This document shows positions 5,955 through 10,188 of a stretch of DNA of 27,249 bases, piece by piece; within the stretch, counting starts at the first letter, position 1, and each line of letters starts with the position of its first letter. Source of the stretch: a virus. The stretch covers positions 1-27,249 of the IMG/VR virus record IMGVR_UViG_3300027782_000300. One strand, written 5' to 3'. Made by a program: the position numbers and the translations under genes. A model generated the notes under the pieces. It was given only the letters and a program-made list of their open reading frames with translations, had not been told where the DNA came from and did no database searches.

Positions 5955-5979
5955 GAGCAGTTTAAAATCTTGCTCAGGA
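5955..5979 (-). repeat. Conserved stem-loop, copy 4
   Basis: GAGCA, loop AGATTTTAAAC, TGCTC on the minus strand, downstream of the 49-residue membrane protein. Confidence 0.7.
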
Positions 5980-5990
5980 TTTATTTTTAT

Positions 5991-6140
5991 TTATTTAAGT
6001 CGTTCAGTTCGCAAAGCAACTTGTAGTCTGCGAATTTCTTTTTCTAATTGGATATTACGTTGCCAAAAAGCAATCATCATTCCAAGCGATCCAGCTAAAG
6101 CAATTACAATTGCGATCAGTGTTCCGTTATCTAAAATCAT
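5991..6140 (-). CDS. 49-residue membrane/coiled-coil microprotein
   Basis: The N-terminal two thirds is a single transmembrane helix (TLIAIVIALAGSLGMMIAFW) followed by a charged coiled-coil tail (NIQLEKEIRRLQVALRTERL). It begins with an ATGA overlap with the previous stop at 6137. A membrane-anchored small protein; function unknown. Confidence 0.7.
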   Translation of the reverse strand: MILDNGTLIAIVIALAGSLGMMIAFWQRNIQLEKEIRRLQVALRTERLK

Positions 6141-6337
6141 TTACTCATCTCCAATTCCTTATAGCAAGCAATAGCAAATCTATTTGCGTCAAATCTTTCG
6201 TTATCAGTTTCGAACATTAAAGAAAATTCATCTACTAAGTCAGCAAATAAAATTTCTCCTTGCTCATCAAAAACAGATGTAGCAAAGTAATTGCTAAGAA
6301 TTTCAGCAGTTGCGACATAGTCTTTACGAGTCATCAT
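6137..6337 (-). CDS. Conserved small actinophage protein, 66 residues
   Basis: MMTRKDYVATAEILSNYF, then FADLVDEFSLMFETDNERFDANRFAIAC resembles a short protein widespread in actinobacteriophages and annotated as hypothetical. The start overlaps the upstream stop (TAATG); the second Met is an alternative start. It is probably all-helical. Function unknown. Confidence 0.75.
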   Translation of the reverse strand: MMTRKDYVATAEILSNYFATSVFDEQGEILFADLVDEFSLMFETDNERFDANRFAIACYKELEMSK

Positions 6338-6543
6338 TATTCTGCCACCTTTAGAATTGCGTAAGACCCATTAGCATTTATTTCATCAAGTGCTGGCTTG
6401 ATAGCAGGCGCAAGCAAATTTTTTAGCATACCTTCAAGTAATTGAATTCGTGTGAATTCATCAAGTGCTAAGACCTGTTGTGCTATTGGATGAGTTTCAT
6501 CAAATTCTGTTACGAATTTTAGATTGTGTTCTATTTTTATCAT
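6337..6543 (-). CDS. Hypothetical 68-residue helical protein
   Basis: MIKIEHNLKFVTEFDETHP, then a helical core IQLLEGMLKNLLAPAIKPAL and a terminal strand. No family is recognised. AAAGAATAGGAAATA precedes the ATG (AGGAAA). It is coupled to the next gene by one base. Confidence 0.7.
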   Translation of the reverse strand: MIKIEHNLKFVTEFDETHPIAQQVLALDEFTRIQLLEGMLKNLLAPAIKPALDEINANGSYAILKVAE

Positions 6544-6561
6544 TTATTTATTTCCTATTCT

Positions 6562-6717
6562 TTAGTTTGATTCGGGAGTGTTAAATAAGTTTAAGTCTTG
6601 TTCCATGCCAAAATCGCATACGCAAGTTTCGACATCAAAATCATTTCCGTTACCGAAAAAAATTAAACCTGTTGAGTGGCATTCCTCGCAAGGAATTGTT
6701 AAAACTGAGTTTATCAT
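6562..6717 (-). CDS. Zinc-finger-like 51-residue protein
   Basis: It contains CEECHSTG near residue 10, resembling one half of a DnaJ-type CxxCxGxG motif, and CVC near residue 33, so metal binding is likely. The remainder is acidic. The start overlaps the upstream stop (TAATG). Confidence 0.7.
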   Translation of the reverse strand: MINSVLTIPCEECHSTGLIFFGNGNDFDVETCVCDFGMEQDLNLFNTPESN

Positions 6718-6926
6718 TATCCACCTACCTTAACGGCGACAGTTGCCCAAAAGTTTTTAATTCCACGAGTTGAGCGAACTTCGATAGCATATGCCTCGAA
6801 CTCTGACCCATACCAAATTTCGGGGCGTGGTGTTGCGTATTGGATAACGCCTTCATCATGGCGATTGGTTGAGCGATAAGTCTTGCCGATTAGCAAGTCT
6901 TGTATTGTGTATGGCTTTGCTGACAT
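6717..6926 (-). CDS. Small beta-rich 69-residue protein
   Basis: YTIQDLLIGKTYRSTNRHDEG, then GVIQYATPRP, AYAIEVRS and FWATVAVKVGG, suggests a small beta barrel. Its organisation resembles the 54-residue protein at 2866. AAGAAAGGTGAC precedes the start, and promoter g is upstream. Function unknown. Confidence 0.7.
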   Translation of the reverse strand: MSAKPYTIQDLLIGKTYRSTNRHDEGVIQYATPRPEIWYGSEFEAYAIEVRSTRGIKNFWATVAVKVGG

Positions 6927-7039
6927 TAGTTGTCACCTTTCTTTATTTCTTTAATTGTAGCGGATAGGACTGACAAGGCTTGAGCCTTGCTTGCGTTGCG
7001 TTGCGCCTCAATGTGCGCTTTGTATTCCTCAAGTGTCAT
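6926..7039 (-). CDS. Helical 37-residue microprotein
   Basis: MTLEEYKAHIEAQRNASKAQ continues as a charged helix to IKEIKKGDN. The ATG at 7039 has GAAAGGT upstream at good spacing, promoter h lies at 7069-7090, and its stop overlaps the next start (TAATG). Promoter g lies inside it. These signals favour a real gene despite its length. Confidence 0.6.
   Translation of the reverse strand: MTLEEYKAHIEAQRNASKAQALSVLSATIKEIKKGDN
6954..6975 (-). promoter_or_regulatory. TGTCAG-type promoter g, inside a gene
   Basis: Minus strand: TGTCAG, 10 nt, TACAAT. It lies inside the 37-residue gene and upstream of the 69-residue gene. Confidence 0.6.
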
Positions 7040-7068
7040 TATTTGACCTTTCTTTAAGTGATAAGACT

Positions 7069-7090
7069 ATCTTACCATTGGGGGCTGACA
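7069..7090 (-). promoter_or_regulatory. TGTCAG-type promoter h
   Basis: Minus strand: TGTCAG, 10 nt, TAAGAT with TGG before the -10. It drives the gene starting at 7039. Confidence 0.7.
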
Positions 7091-7100
7091 TTTTTACCAT

Positions 7101-7155
7101 TTATTTGCTAAGGCTCATTGTGATTTATCTCACACTTATTTGCTTAGGCTCATTG
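7101..7155. repeat. Two 20-bp direct repeats flanking a CRP-like site
   Basis: The segments 7101-7120 and 7136-7155 are identical except for one base and flank TGTGATTTATCTCACA (7119-7134), a perfect TGTGA-N6-TCACA. On the minus strand each repeat reads ATG AGC CTW AGC AAA TAA, a five-codon ORF (MSLSK). Confidence 0.65.
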
Positions 7156-7192
7156 GCCAAATTGTCCGTTATTTAGTTTTTCTTACTCTGTA

Positions 7193-7214
7193 AGTATAAC
7201 ACTTCCCACTGACA
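7193..7214 (-). promoter_or_regulatory. TGTCAG-type promoter i
   Basis: Minus strand: TGTCAG, 10 nt, TATACT with TGT before the -10, nearly identical to promoter a. It reads into the direct repeats and then promoter h. Confidence 0.7.
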
Positions 7215-7252
7215 AAAGCAAATTAGAAATGCGTATAAATCGGACATTTTTT

Positions 7253-7268
7253 TGTGATCATTCTCACA
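7253..7268. promoter_or_regulatory. CRP/GlxR-like site, perfect arms
   Basis: TGTGA, TCATTC, TCACA, upstream of promoter i. Confidence 0.65.
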
Positions 7269-7282
7269 TTTTAAAAAGTTTA

Positions 7283-7304
7283 GTAACAATTTCATAACAA
7301 TCTT
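7283..7304 (+). promoter_or_regulatory. 11-bp tandem direct repeat
   Basis: GTAACAATTTC followed by ATAACAATCTT. The same paired unit occurs at 8777-8798 (minus) and 12162-12183. An 11-bp period is typical of OmpR/PhoB-family response-regulator sites; the binder is unknown. Confidence 0.4.
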
Positions 7305-7312
7305 AAATCTAT

Positions 7313-7322
7313 CGGCGTGTCG
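7313..7322 (-). repeat. GCGACACGCC word, copy 3
   Basis: CGGCGTGTCG on the plus strand. The minus strand reads CGACACGCCG. Confidence 0.5.
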
Positions 7323-7329
7323 ACTTGCG

Positions 7330-7344
7330 CCCTAGTAAATTTTT
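7330..7344 (+). repeat. CCTAGG box, degenerate copy 6
   Basis: CCCTAGTAAATTTTT, with one substitution in the core. Confidence 0.4.
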
Positions 7345-7438
7345 ATTGCTCCTTAGACAATAAATATAAAAAACGAAAAGCAAAAAATAAAGTTAAGAAA
7401 AATAAAGCTCTGCCGTCAGTGAAAAAAGTTAAGTCCAT
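7343..7438 (-). CDS. 31-residue membrane microprotein
   Basis: MDLTFFTDGRALFFLTLFFA continues FRFLYLLSKEQ: one Phe/Leu-rich membrane helix with a short charged tail. GGAGAATAAAAAA upstream of the ATG is a good ribosome site. It follows the 34-residue gene by four bases. Confidence 0.6.
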   Translation of the reverse strand: MDLTFFTDGRALFFLTLFFAFRFLYLLSKEQ

Positions 7439-7442
7439 TTTT

Positions 7443-7547
7443 TTATTCTCCAATTCCGTTAAGCATTTTTTCTAATTCTAAAAGTTGATCATTAGTTAAA
7501 TGATCTAATTGTATTGCGTTAGCAAATCCAAATAAATCTATTTCCAT
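7443..7547 (-). CDS. 34-residue acidic microprotein
   Basis: MEIDLFGFANAIQLDHLTND then a Leu/Glu-rich helix (QLLELEKMLNGIGE). It starts two bases after the previous stop (TGAAAATG) with GAGGTG just upstream. Function unknown. Confidence 0.6.
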   Translation of the reverse strand: MEIDLFGFANAIQLDHLTNDQLLELEKMLNGIGE

Positions 7548-7549
7548 TT

Positions 7550-7741
7550 TCACACCTCTTCATTTTCTCTAATAGCATCTTCAAAATCCAAAAGCGATTG
7601 GTGATAAGCAACAGGGTCGCACTCTCGCAAAATCTGTGAGGCAGAAAAAGATAAGTTACCAATTTCAAAAGGCTTATACGATTCGTCTAACATGTCATCA
7701 AACCATGTTTTAATTTCAAAAGCGACATCAAAATCTAACAT
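7550..7741 (-). CDS. Conserved small actinophage protein, 63 residues
   Basis: EIGNLSFSASQILRECDPVA and the following LLDFEDAI are a pattern I recognise from many actinobacteriophage small proteins annotated as hypothetical. It is acidic and helical. The start overlaps the upstream stop (TAATG). Confidence 0.8.
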   Translation of the reverse strand: MLDFDVAFEIKTWFDDMLDESYKPFEIGNLSFSASQILRECDPVAYHQSLLDFEDAIRENEEV

Positions 7742-7917
7742 TATTTATCTCCTCTAATAGTTCCGTTAATTGCTAATAAGTCACACTCTACTTTTAGAGA
7801 TGTGTTTTTGTTAAGGCGTGAAGGCAGGGCAGAGATAAACTCTCGCACCTGTAATTCTGAATAGAAAGGCATTTTCTTAGTGTTGCCATTATATGAGGTA
7901 AGTGTAAGTGTTATCAT
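7741..7917 (-). CDS. Hypothetical 58-residue protein
   Basis: MITLTLTSYNGNTKKMPFYS, then VREFISALPSRL and KVECDLLAINGTIRGDK, a small alpha/beta protein without a recognised family. GGAGAAATAAAA precedes the ATG, a clear Shine-Dalgarno. Its stop overlaps the next start. Confidence 0.7.
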   Translation of the reverse strand: MITLTLTSYNGNTKKMPFYSELQVREFISALPSRLNKNTSLKVECDLLAINGTIRGDK

Positions 7918-7919
7918 TT

Positions 7920-8066
7920 TTATTTCTCCATTACTCTGATTACAGTATCTAAATCTTTATCGGTAAGCAATACGCTTGCGCTACCCCATAGGGCAGAGTG
8001 AGCATGCTCTCCATATTTTTCTTTTGCTAACGCATAGGCTAATTGCCTTTTGTCATATGTATCCAT
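7920..8066 (-). CDS. 48-residue protein, paralogue of the plus-strand gene at 9220
   Basis: MDTYDKRQLAYALAKEKYGE followed by HAHSALWGSASVLLTDKDLDTVIRVMEK aligns along its length with the product of 9220-9369 (shared YxxR..A..LAKE..G....A.LWG.ASVLLT.KDL...I.V.EK). Both are predicted helical. The two copies sit in oppositely oriented operons on either side of the central control region. The function is unknown. The start overlaps the upstream stop (TAATG). Confidence 0.75.
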   Translation of the reverse strand: MDTYDKRQLAYALAKEKYGEHAHSALWGSASVLLTDKDLDTVIRVMEK

Positions 8067-8245
8067 TACTTACACCCCTCGCATGTGAACTTAGTGAACT
8101 TTTTATCTTTAGCAAATACCTCTAAATAATTATCCTCGCATAATTGGCAGGGGATAAGTGCGGTAGTAGCACGGCGGTATAGATGAGGCTCTGATACGGA
8201 TAATAGGGCATTATCTATAACCTCTTGTGTTTTTAGTATAGTCAT
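8066..8245 (-). CDS. Zinc-ribbon 59-residue protein
   Basis: An N-terminal helix is followed by CQLCEDN and, 20 residues later, CEGCK at the C-terminus: two CxxC pairs consistent with a zinc ribbon. AAAGGTGGTC precedes the ATG at 8245, and promoter j is at 8279-8300. Confidence 0.75.
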   Translation of the reverse strand: MTILKTQEVIDNALLSVSEPHLYRRATTALIPCQLCEDNYLEVFAKDKKFTKFTCEGCK

Positions 8246-8268
8246 TTTATGACCACCTTTCGTTTTTG

Positions 8269-8472
8269 TTATATGGCAAGTTTAGCAGAGGGGTCTGACA
8301 AATCAGACGAATAAGTATAGAACCAAGTGTGATAGTCGTCACTCGGCTTATTAAGCCAAGCCCAAGCCTCAACGGTAGGGTGAGATTTATCTACTGAGCA
8401 GAAATTGTCCCATGCGTCACCTGTCCAATTACAGGATAGGCATTTAGATAGGTTATGAGAGAGGGCTATCAT
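8269..8472 (-). CDS. Hypothetical 67-residue CxxC protein
   Basis: I choose the ATG at 8472 (MIALSHNLSKCLSCNW), which overlaps the upstream stop as ATGA and has GGAAGGT upstream, over the in-frame ATG at 8496. CLSCNWTGDAWDNFC contains a CxxC and a third Cys. The rest is Trp/Tyr-rich (AWAWLNKP, DDYHTWFYTYSSDL). Its 3' end contains promoter j. Function unknown. Confidence 0.7.
   Translation of the reverse strand: MIALSHNLSKCLSCNWTGDAWDNFCSVDKSHPTVEAWAWLNKPSDDYHTWFYTYSSDLSDPSAKLAI
8279..8300 (-). promoter_or_regulatory. TGTCAG-type promoter j, inside a gene
   Basis: Minus strand: TGTCAG, 10 nt, TAAACT with TGC before the -10. It overlaps the last codons of the 67-residue gene and drives the string from 8245. 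Confidence 0.65.
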
Positions 8473-8651
8473 TGAGATACCTTCCAATCTGTCCACATAG
8501 GTAGACGCTCAGGGTCGGTATCGTTATACCAGCGCTCAATATTCTGCTCACAATTTTGGCAGAAAGTATATTCTGTATCTGCTACCTCTGAGATAGCGGA
8601 TTTCATAGGGTTATGCTCAAGGCATACTGTCATTTTTTCTAATGTAGTCAT
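8469..8651 (-). CDS. Zinc-ribbon-like 60-residue protein
   Basis: MTTLEKMTVCLEHNPMKSAI then FCQNCEQNIERWYNDTDPER: a Cys/His pair plus a CxxC suggest a zinc site. The ATG at 8651 has AGAAAGGTGG upstream; a GTG nine bases earlier would bury that site, so I reject it. Promoter k is at 8686-8707. It is the first gene of the leftward arm. Confidence 0.75.
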   Translation of the reverse strand: MTTLEKMTVCLEHNPMKSAISEVADTEYTFCQNCEQNIERWYNDTDPERLPMWTDWKVSQ

Positions 8652-8685
8652 TTTGACCACCTTTCTTTAATTTCTTTATACTGTA

Positions 8686-8707
8686 AGTCTAACACAGGGG
8701 TCTGACA
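8686..8707 (-). promoter_or_regulatory. TGTCAG-type promoter k
   Basis: Minus strand: TGTCAG, 10 nt, TAGACT with TGT before the -10. It heads the leftward arm. Confidence 0.7.
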
Positions 8708-8740
8708 AATTGAGGGGTACAAATAGAACAATTCGGACAT

Positions 8741-8772
8741 TGTGAGGTAGGTCACATGTGTTTCATGTCACA
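8741..8772. promoter_or_regulatory. Two abutting CRP/GlxR-like sites
   Basis: TGTGAGGTAGGTCACA (8741-8756, perfect arms and a TA centre as in GlxR sites) is followed without a gap by TGTGTTTCATGTCACA (8757-8772). Confidence 0.65.
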
Positions 8773-8776
8773 TAAT

Positions 8777-8798
8777 TAGATCGTTATCAAATTGTTAT
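8777..8798 (-). promoter_or_regulatory. 11-bp tandem direct repeat
   Basis: Minus strand: ATAACAATTTG followed by ATAACGATCTA, matching the units at 7283 and 12162. Confidence 0.4.
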
Positions 8799-8806
8799 AA
8801 TTATTA

Positions 8807-8816
8807 CGGCGTGTCG
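8807..8816 (-). repeat. GCGACACGCC word, copy 4
   Basis: CGGCGTGTCG on the plus strand, inverted relative to the copy at 8916. Confidence 0.5.
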
Positions 8817-8829
8817 ATTTGACAGGGGT

Positions 8830-8863
8830 TTATCCACATTATCTTAAATCACCCTGTGGATAA
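8830..8863. promoter_or_regulatory. Inverted pair of consensus DnaA boxes
   Basis: TTATCCACA (8830-8838) and TGTGGATAA (8855-8863) are exact bacterial DnaA boxes in opposite orientation, 16 bp apart, with an AT-rich centre. The right box shares AAATCACCCTGTG with 4661-4673. Confidence 0.6.
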
Positions 8864-8871
8864 CTTTTTGC

Positions 8872-8886
8872 CCCCTAGGAAAATTT
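8872..8886 (+). repeat. CCTAGG box, copy 7
   Basis: CCCCTAGGAAAATTT, eight bases after the right DnaA box, as in the arrangement at 4670-4707. Confidence 0.55.
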
Positions 8887-8888
8887 GA

Positions 8889-8904
8889 TGTGGCCTATAT
8901 CACA
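8889..8904. promoter_or_regulatory. CRP/GlxR-like site
   Basis: TGTGG, CCTATA, TCACA, about 40 bp upstream of the TGTCAG of promoter l. Confidence 0.5.
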
Positions 8905-8915
8905 AAAATAGTTTT

Positions 8916-8925
8916 GCGACACGCC
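8916..8925 (+). repeat. GCGACACGCC word, copy 5
   Basis: Exact GCGACACGCC, inverted relative to copy 4 and about 100 bp away, bracketing the DnaA boxes. Confidence 0.5.
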
Positions 8926-8942
8926 CGAAATACATGCCAAAA

Positions 8943-8964
8943 TGTCAGTACCCCCTGCTATACT
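8943..8964 (+). promoter_or_regulatory. TGTCAG-type promoter l (rightward)
   Basis: TGTCAG, 10 nt, TATACT with TGC before the -10. It is the only rightward member of the class and drives 8998-9704. Confidence 0.75.
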
Positions 8965-8997
8965 TCCATTATAACAACAACAAGAAAGGTTATCAAA

Positions 8998-9219
8998 ATG
9001 ATGACACTAAAGAACATAACACCAGAGGTTGATTTTGACCTACCATGCTTAGACGATATGTGTGACGGATATGGTTGCGATATACACGCAGACTATGCTC
9101 GCACAGGTTGCGACTCAGTAGGTTGTGACTCTACTATCTCAACTTACTTAGTAGAATTAGACGGAAAAGAATTATCAGTGTGTAACTGGCACTATCACTC
9201 ACTAAAGGAGAATAACTAA
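8998..9219 (+). CDS. Cys-rich 73-residue protein
   Basis: It starts MMTLKNITPEVDFDLPCLDD and contains CLDDMCDGYGCDIHADYARTGCDSVGC (residues about 17-43) plus a later CNWHYH: six Cys and several His, a likely zinc-binding fold. The start at 8998 (or the next ATG, 9001) is fixed by AAGAAAGGT at 8982-8990 and promoter l; the in-frame extension back to 8890 crosses the promoter and is rejected. It is the first gene of the rightward string. Confidence 0.8.
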   Translation: MMTLKNITPEVDFDLPCLDDMCDGYGCDIHADYARTGCDSVGCDSTISTYLVELDGKELSVCNWHYHSLKENN

Positions 9220-9369
9220 ATGAATAAATATGAACTAAGAGAAAAAGCCGTTACATTGGCTAAAGAAAATCACGGTACAGATAAGTACGCCGTACTATGG
9301 GGAGCAGCCTCAGTGCTACTCACAGAAAAGGATCTACAAATTATTATTAAAGTATTGGAGAAAAAATAA
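9220..9369 (+). CDS. 49-residue protein, paralogue of the gene at 7920
   Basis: MNKYELREKAVTLAKENHGT, then AVLWGAASVLLTEKDLQIII, closely matches the minus-strand 48-residue protein. It has GGAGAATAACTAA upstream (AAAGGAG). The paralogue pair lies on both sides of the central control region. Function unknown. Confidence 0.75.
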   Translation: MNKYELREKAVTLAKENHGTDKYAVLWGAASVLLTEKDLQIIIKVLEKK

Positions 9370-9519
9370 ATGAATACATTAGAACGCATTAGACAAGAAC
9401 AACAAGAACGCTACGCATTACAGCGAGCAAAAGATAAGGCAAGAGGCGAGGCGTTATACGCCCTCAACATTGCTCCACTAAATAACGCTTACCTATTAGA
9501 AAGAGAAGAAAATAAATGA
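9370..9519 (+). CDS. 49-residue helical protein
   Basis: The N-terminal 28 residues form a strongly charged helix (MNTLERIRQEQQERYALQRA), followed by a short hydrophobic/Asn segment and a charged end. It begins directly after the previous stop (TAAATG) with TTGGAGAAAAAA upstream. Its stop overlaps the next start (ATGA). Not recognised. Confidence 0.65.
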   Translation: MNTLERIRQEQQERYALQRAKDKARGEALYALNIAPLNNAYLLEREENK

Positions 9520-9704
9520 TAAACGCAACATTGACCAGTGTCACAGGTGGCACAAAAGTTATGGGTTTCCCTACAAAAGAAAATCTTATTGAATTTATTG
9601 ATAAGTATGCCGAGATACTTCCAATCGGTAAGGCTGTGTGTATAGACGCACCTCTCGCTGGAATTCATGCGGGGTGGATACAAGGCAAGGCTATTAAAAA
9701 ATAA
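9516..9704 (+). CDS. Hypothetical 62-residue protein
   Basis: MINATLTSVTGGTKVMGFPT then a helix ENLIEFIDKYAEIL and a beta/loop end GKAVCIDAPLAGIHAGWIQG. Not recognised. It is the last gene of the rightward string and starts with a four-base overlap. Confidence 0.7.
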   Translation: MINATLTSVTGGTKVMGFPTKENLIEFIDKYAEILPIGKAVCIDAPLAGIHAGWIQGKAIKK

Positions 9705-9893
9705 CCAGGCACCAGCACTAAAGTTTTAGGTGGCGCTACTATATACTTTTATTTAAAAATAATTTATATTATGGGCACACTAAATTTTAGCTTGGTTTAA
9801 AATTAAAGTACGTATCATACATCTAGACAAAATATTCAGATTTTAGGCAAACTGAATTTCTACAATTTTTCAGATTTGTGATATAATAAATCT
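9705..9893 (+). other. AT-rich spacer with inverted repeats
   Basis: No gene is seen. Two weak inverted repeats occur: AATTTTA/TAAAATT (about 9783-9804) and ATTCAG/CTGAAT (9834-9857), the second followed by a T-rich run (CAATTTTT), so it could end the 8998-9704 transcript. The gap closes with the extended -10 promoter at 9879. Confidence 0.35.
9879..9887 (+). promoter_or_regulatory. Extended -10 promoter, leaderless
   Basis: TGATATAAT, then 6 nt to the ATG at 9894. Confidence 0.65.
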
Positions 9894-9989
9894 ATGAACA
9901 AAGACCACTACGCTCCTATTGACATTGCTAATGATCTTGAAGATGAAGCTAATGCTGCAATTGATGCAGATAACCTTGCTAAAAAGTAA
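9894..9989 (+). CDS. 31-residue acidic micropeptide, leaderless
   Basis: MNKDHYAPIDIANDLEDEAN, then AAIDADNLAKK and stop; very acidic and probably one helix. No Shine-Dalgarno is present, and the start is given by the TGATATAAT promoter 6 nt upstream. The next gene follows by four bases. Unknown function. Confidence 0.65.
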   Translation: MNKDHYAPIDIANDLEDEANAAIDADNLAKK

Positions 9990-9993
9990 TTAA

Positions 9994-10188
9994 ATGGGAA
10001 TATTAGACAACCTAGAAAACGCATGGGATAAACTTGATCCTCAATACGAAAACCTTGCTCAAAAAGTATTTTCAGAAACTGTTTGCTCTGACTGCTCTTG
10101 TGGACAAGAGTCTAAGCTAATGCCTATAACTGATAACATGGGTAGAGAAATTTTTTGGGGAGATCTAGGAAGACCTACTGACGCTTAA
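9994..10188 (+). CDS. 64-residue protein with a CxxCxC motif
   Basis: An acidic helical N-terminus (MGILDNLENAWDKLDPQYEN) is followed by VCSDCSCGQE near residues 30-39 and a Gly-rich end. It is probably co-transcribed with the micropeptide. Its stop shares the TTAA tetramer with the stop of the convergent methyltransferase gene, and there is no terminator between them. Confidence 0.7.
   Translation: MGILDNLENAWDKLDPQYENLAQKVFSETVCSDCSCGQESKLMPITDNMGREIFWGDLGRPTDA

Larger units (their letters stand above)
7040..7342. other. 303-bp regulatory intergenic region
   Basis: I see no credible gene here. From left to right it holds promoter h, two 20-bp direct repeats around a perfect CRP-like site, promoter i, a second perfect CRP-like site, an 11-bp direct repeat, a GGCGTGTCG word and a degenerate CCTAGG box. 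Confidence 0.7.
8652..8997. other. Divergent central control region, candidate origin
   Basis: This 346-bp gap separates leftward genes (8651 and below) from rightward genes (8998 and above). It holds promoter k, two abutting CRP-like sites, an 11-bp direct repeat, inverted DnaA boxes bracketed by inverted GCGACACGCC words, a CCTAGG box, a further CRP-like site and promoter l. No gene is seen. An origin or genetic switch is inferred. Confidence 0.55.

Noticed and set aside
8890-8997. N-terminal extension of the 8998 gene back to 8890
   Set aside because: It would run through a CRP-like site, promoter l and the ribosome site; the start at 8998 has a clear AAGAAAGGT.
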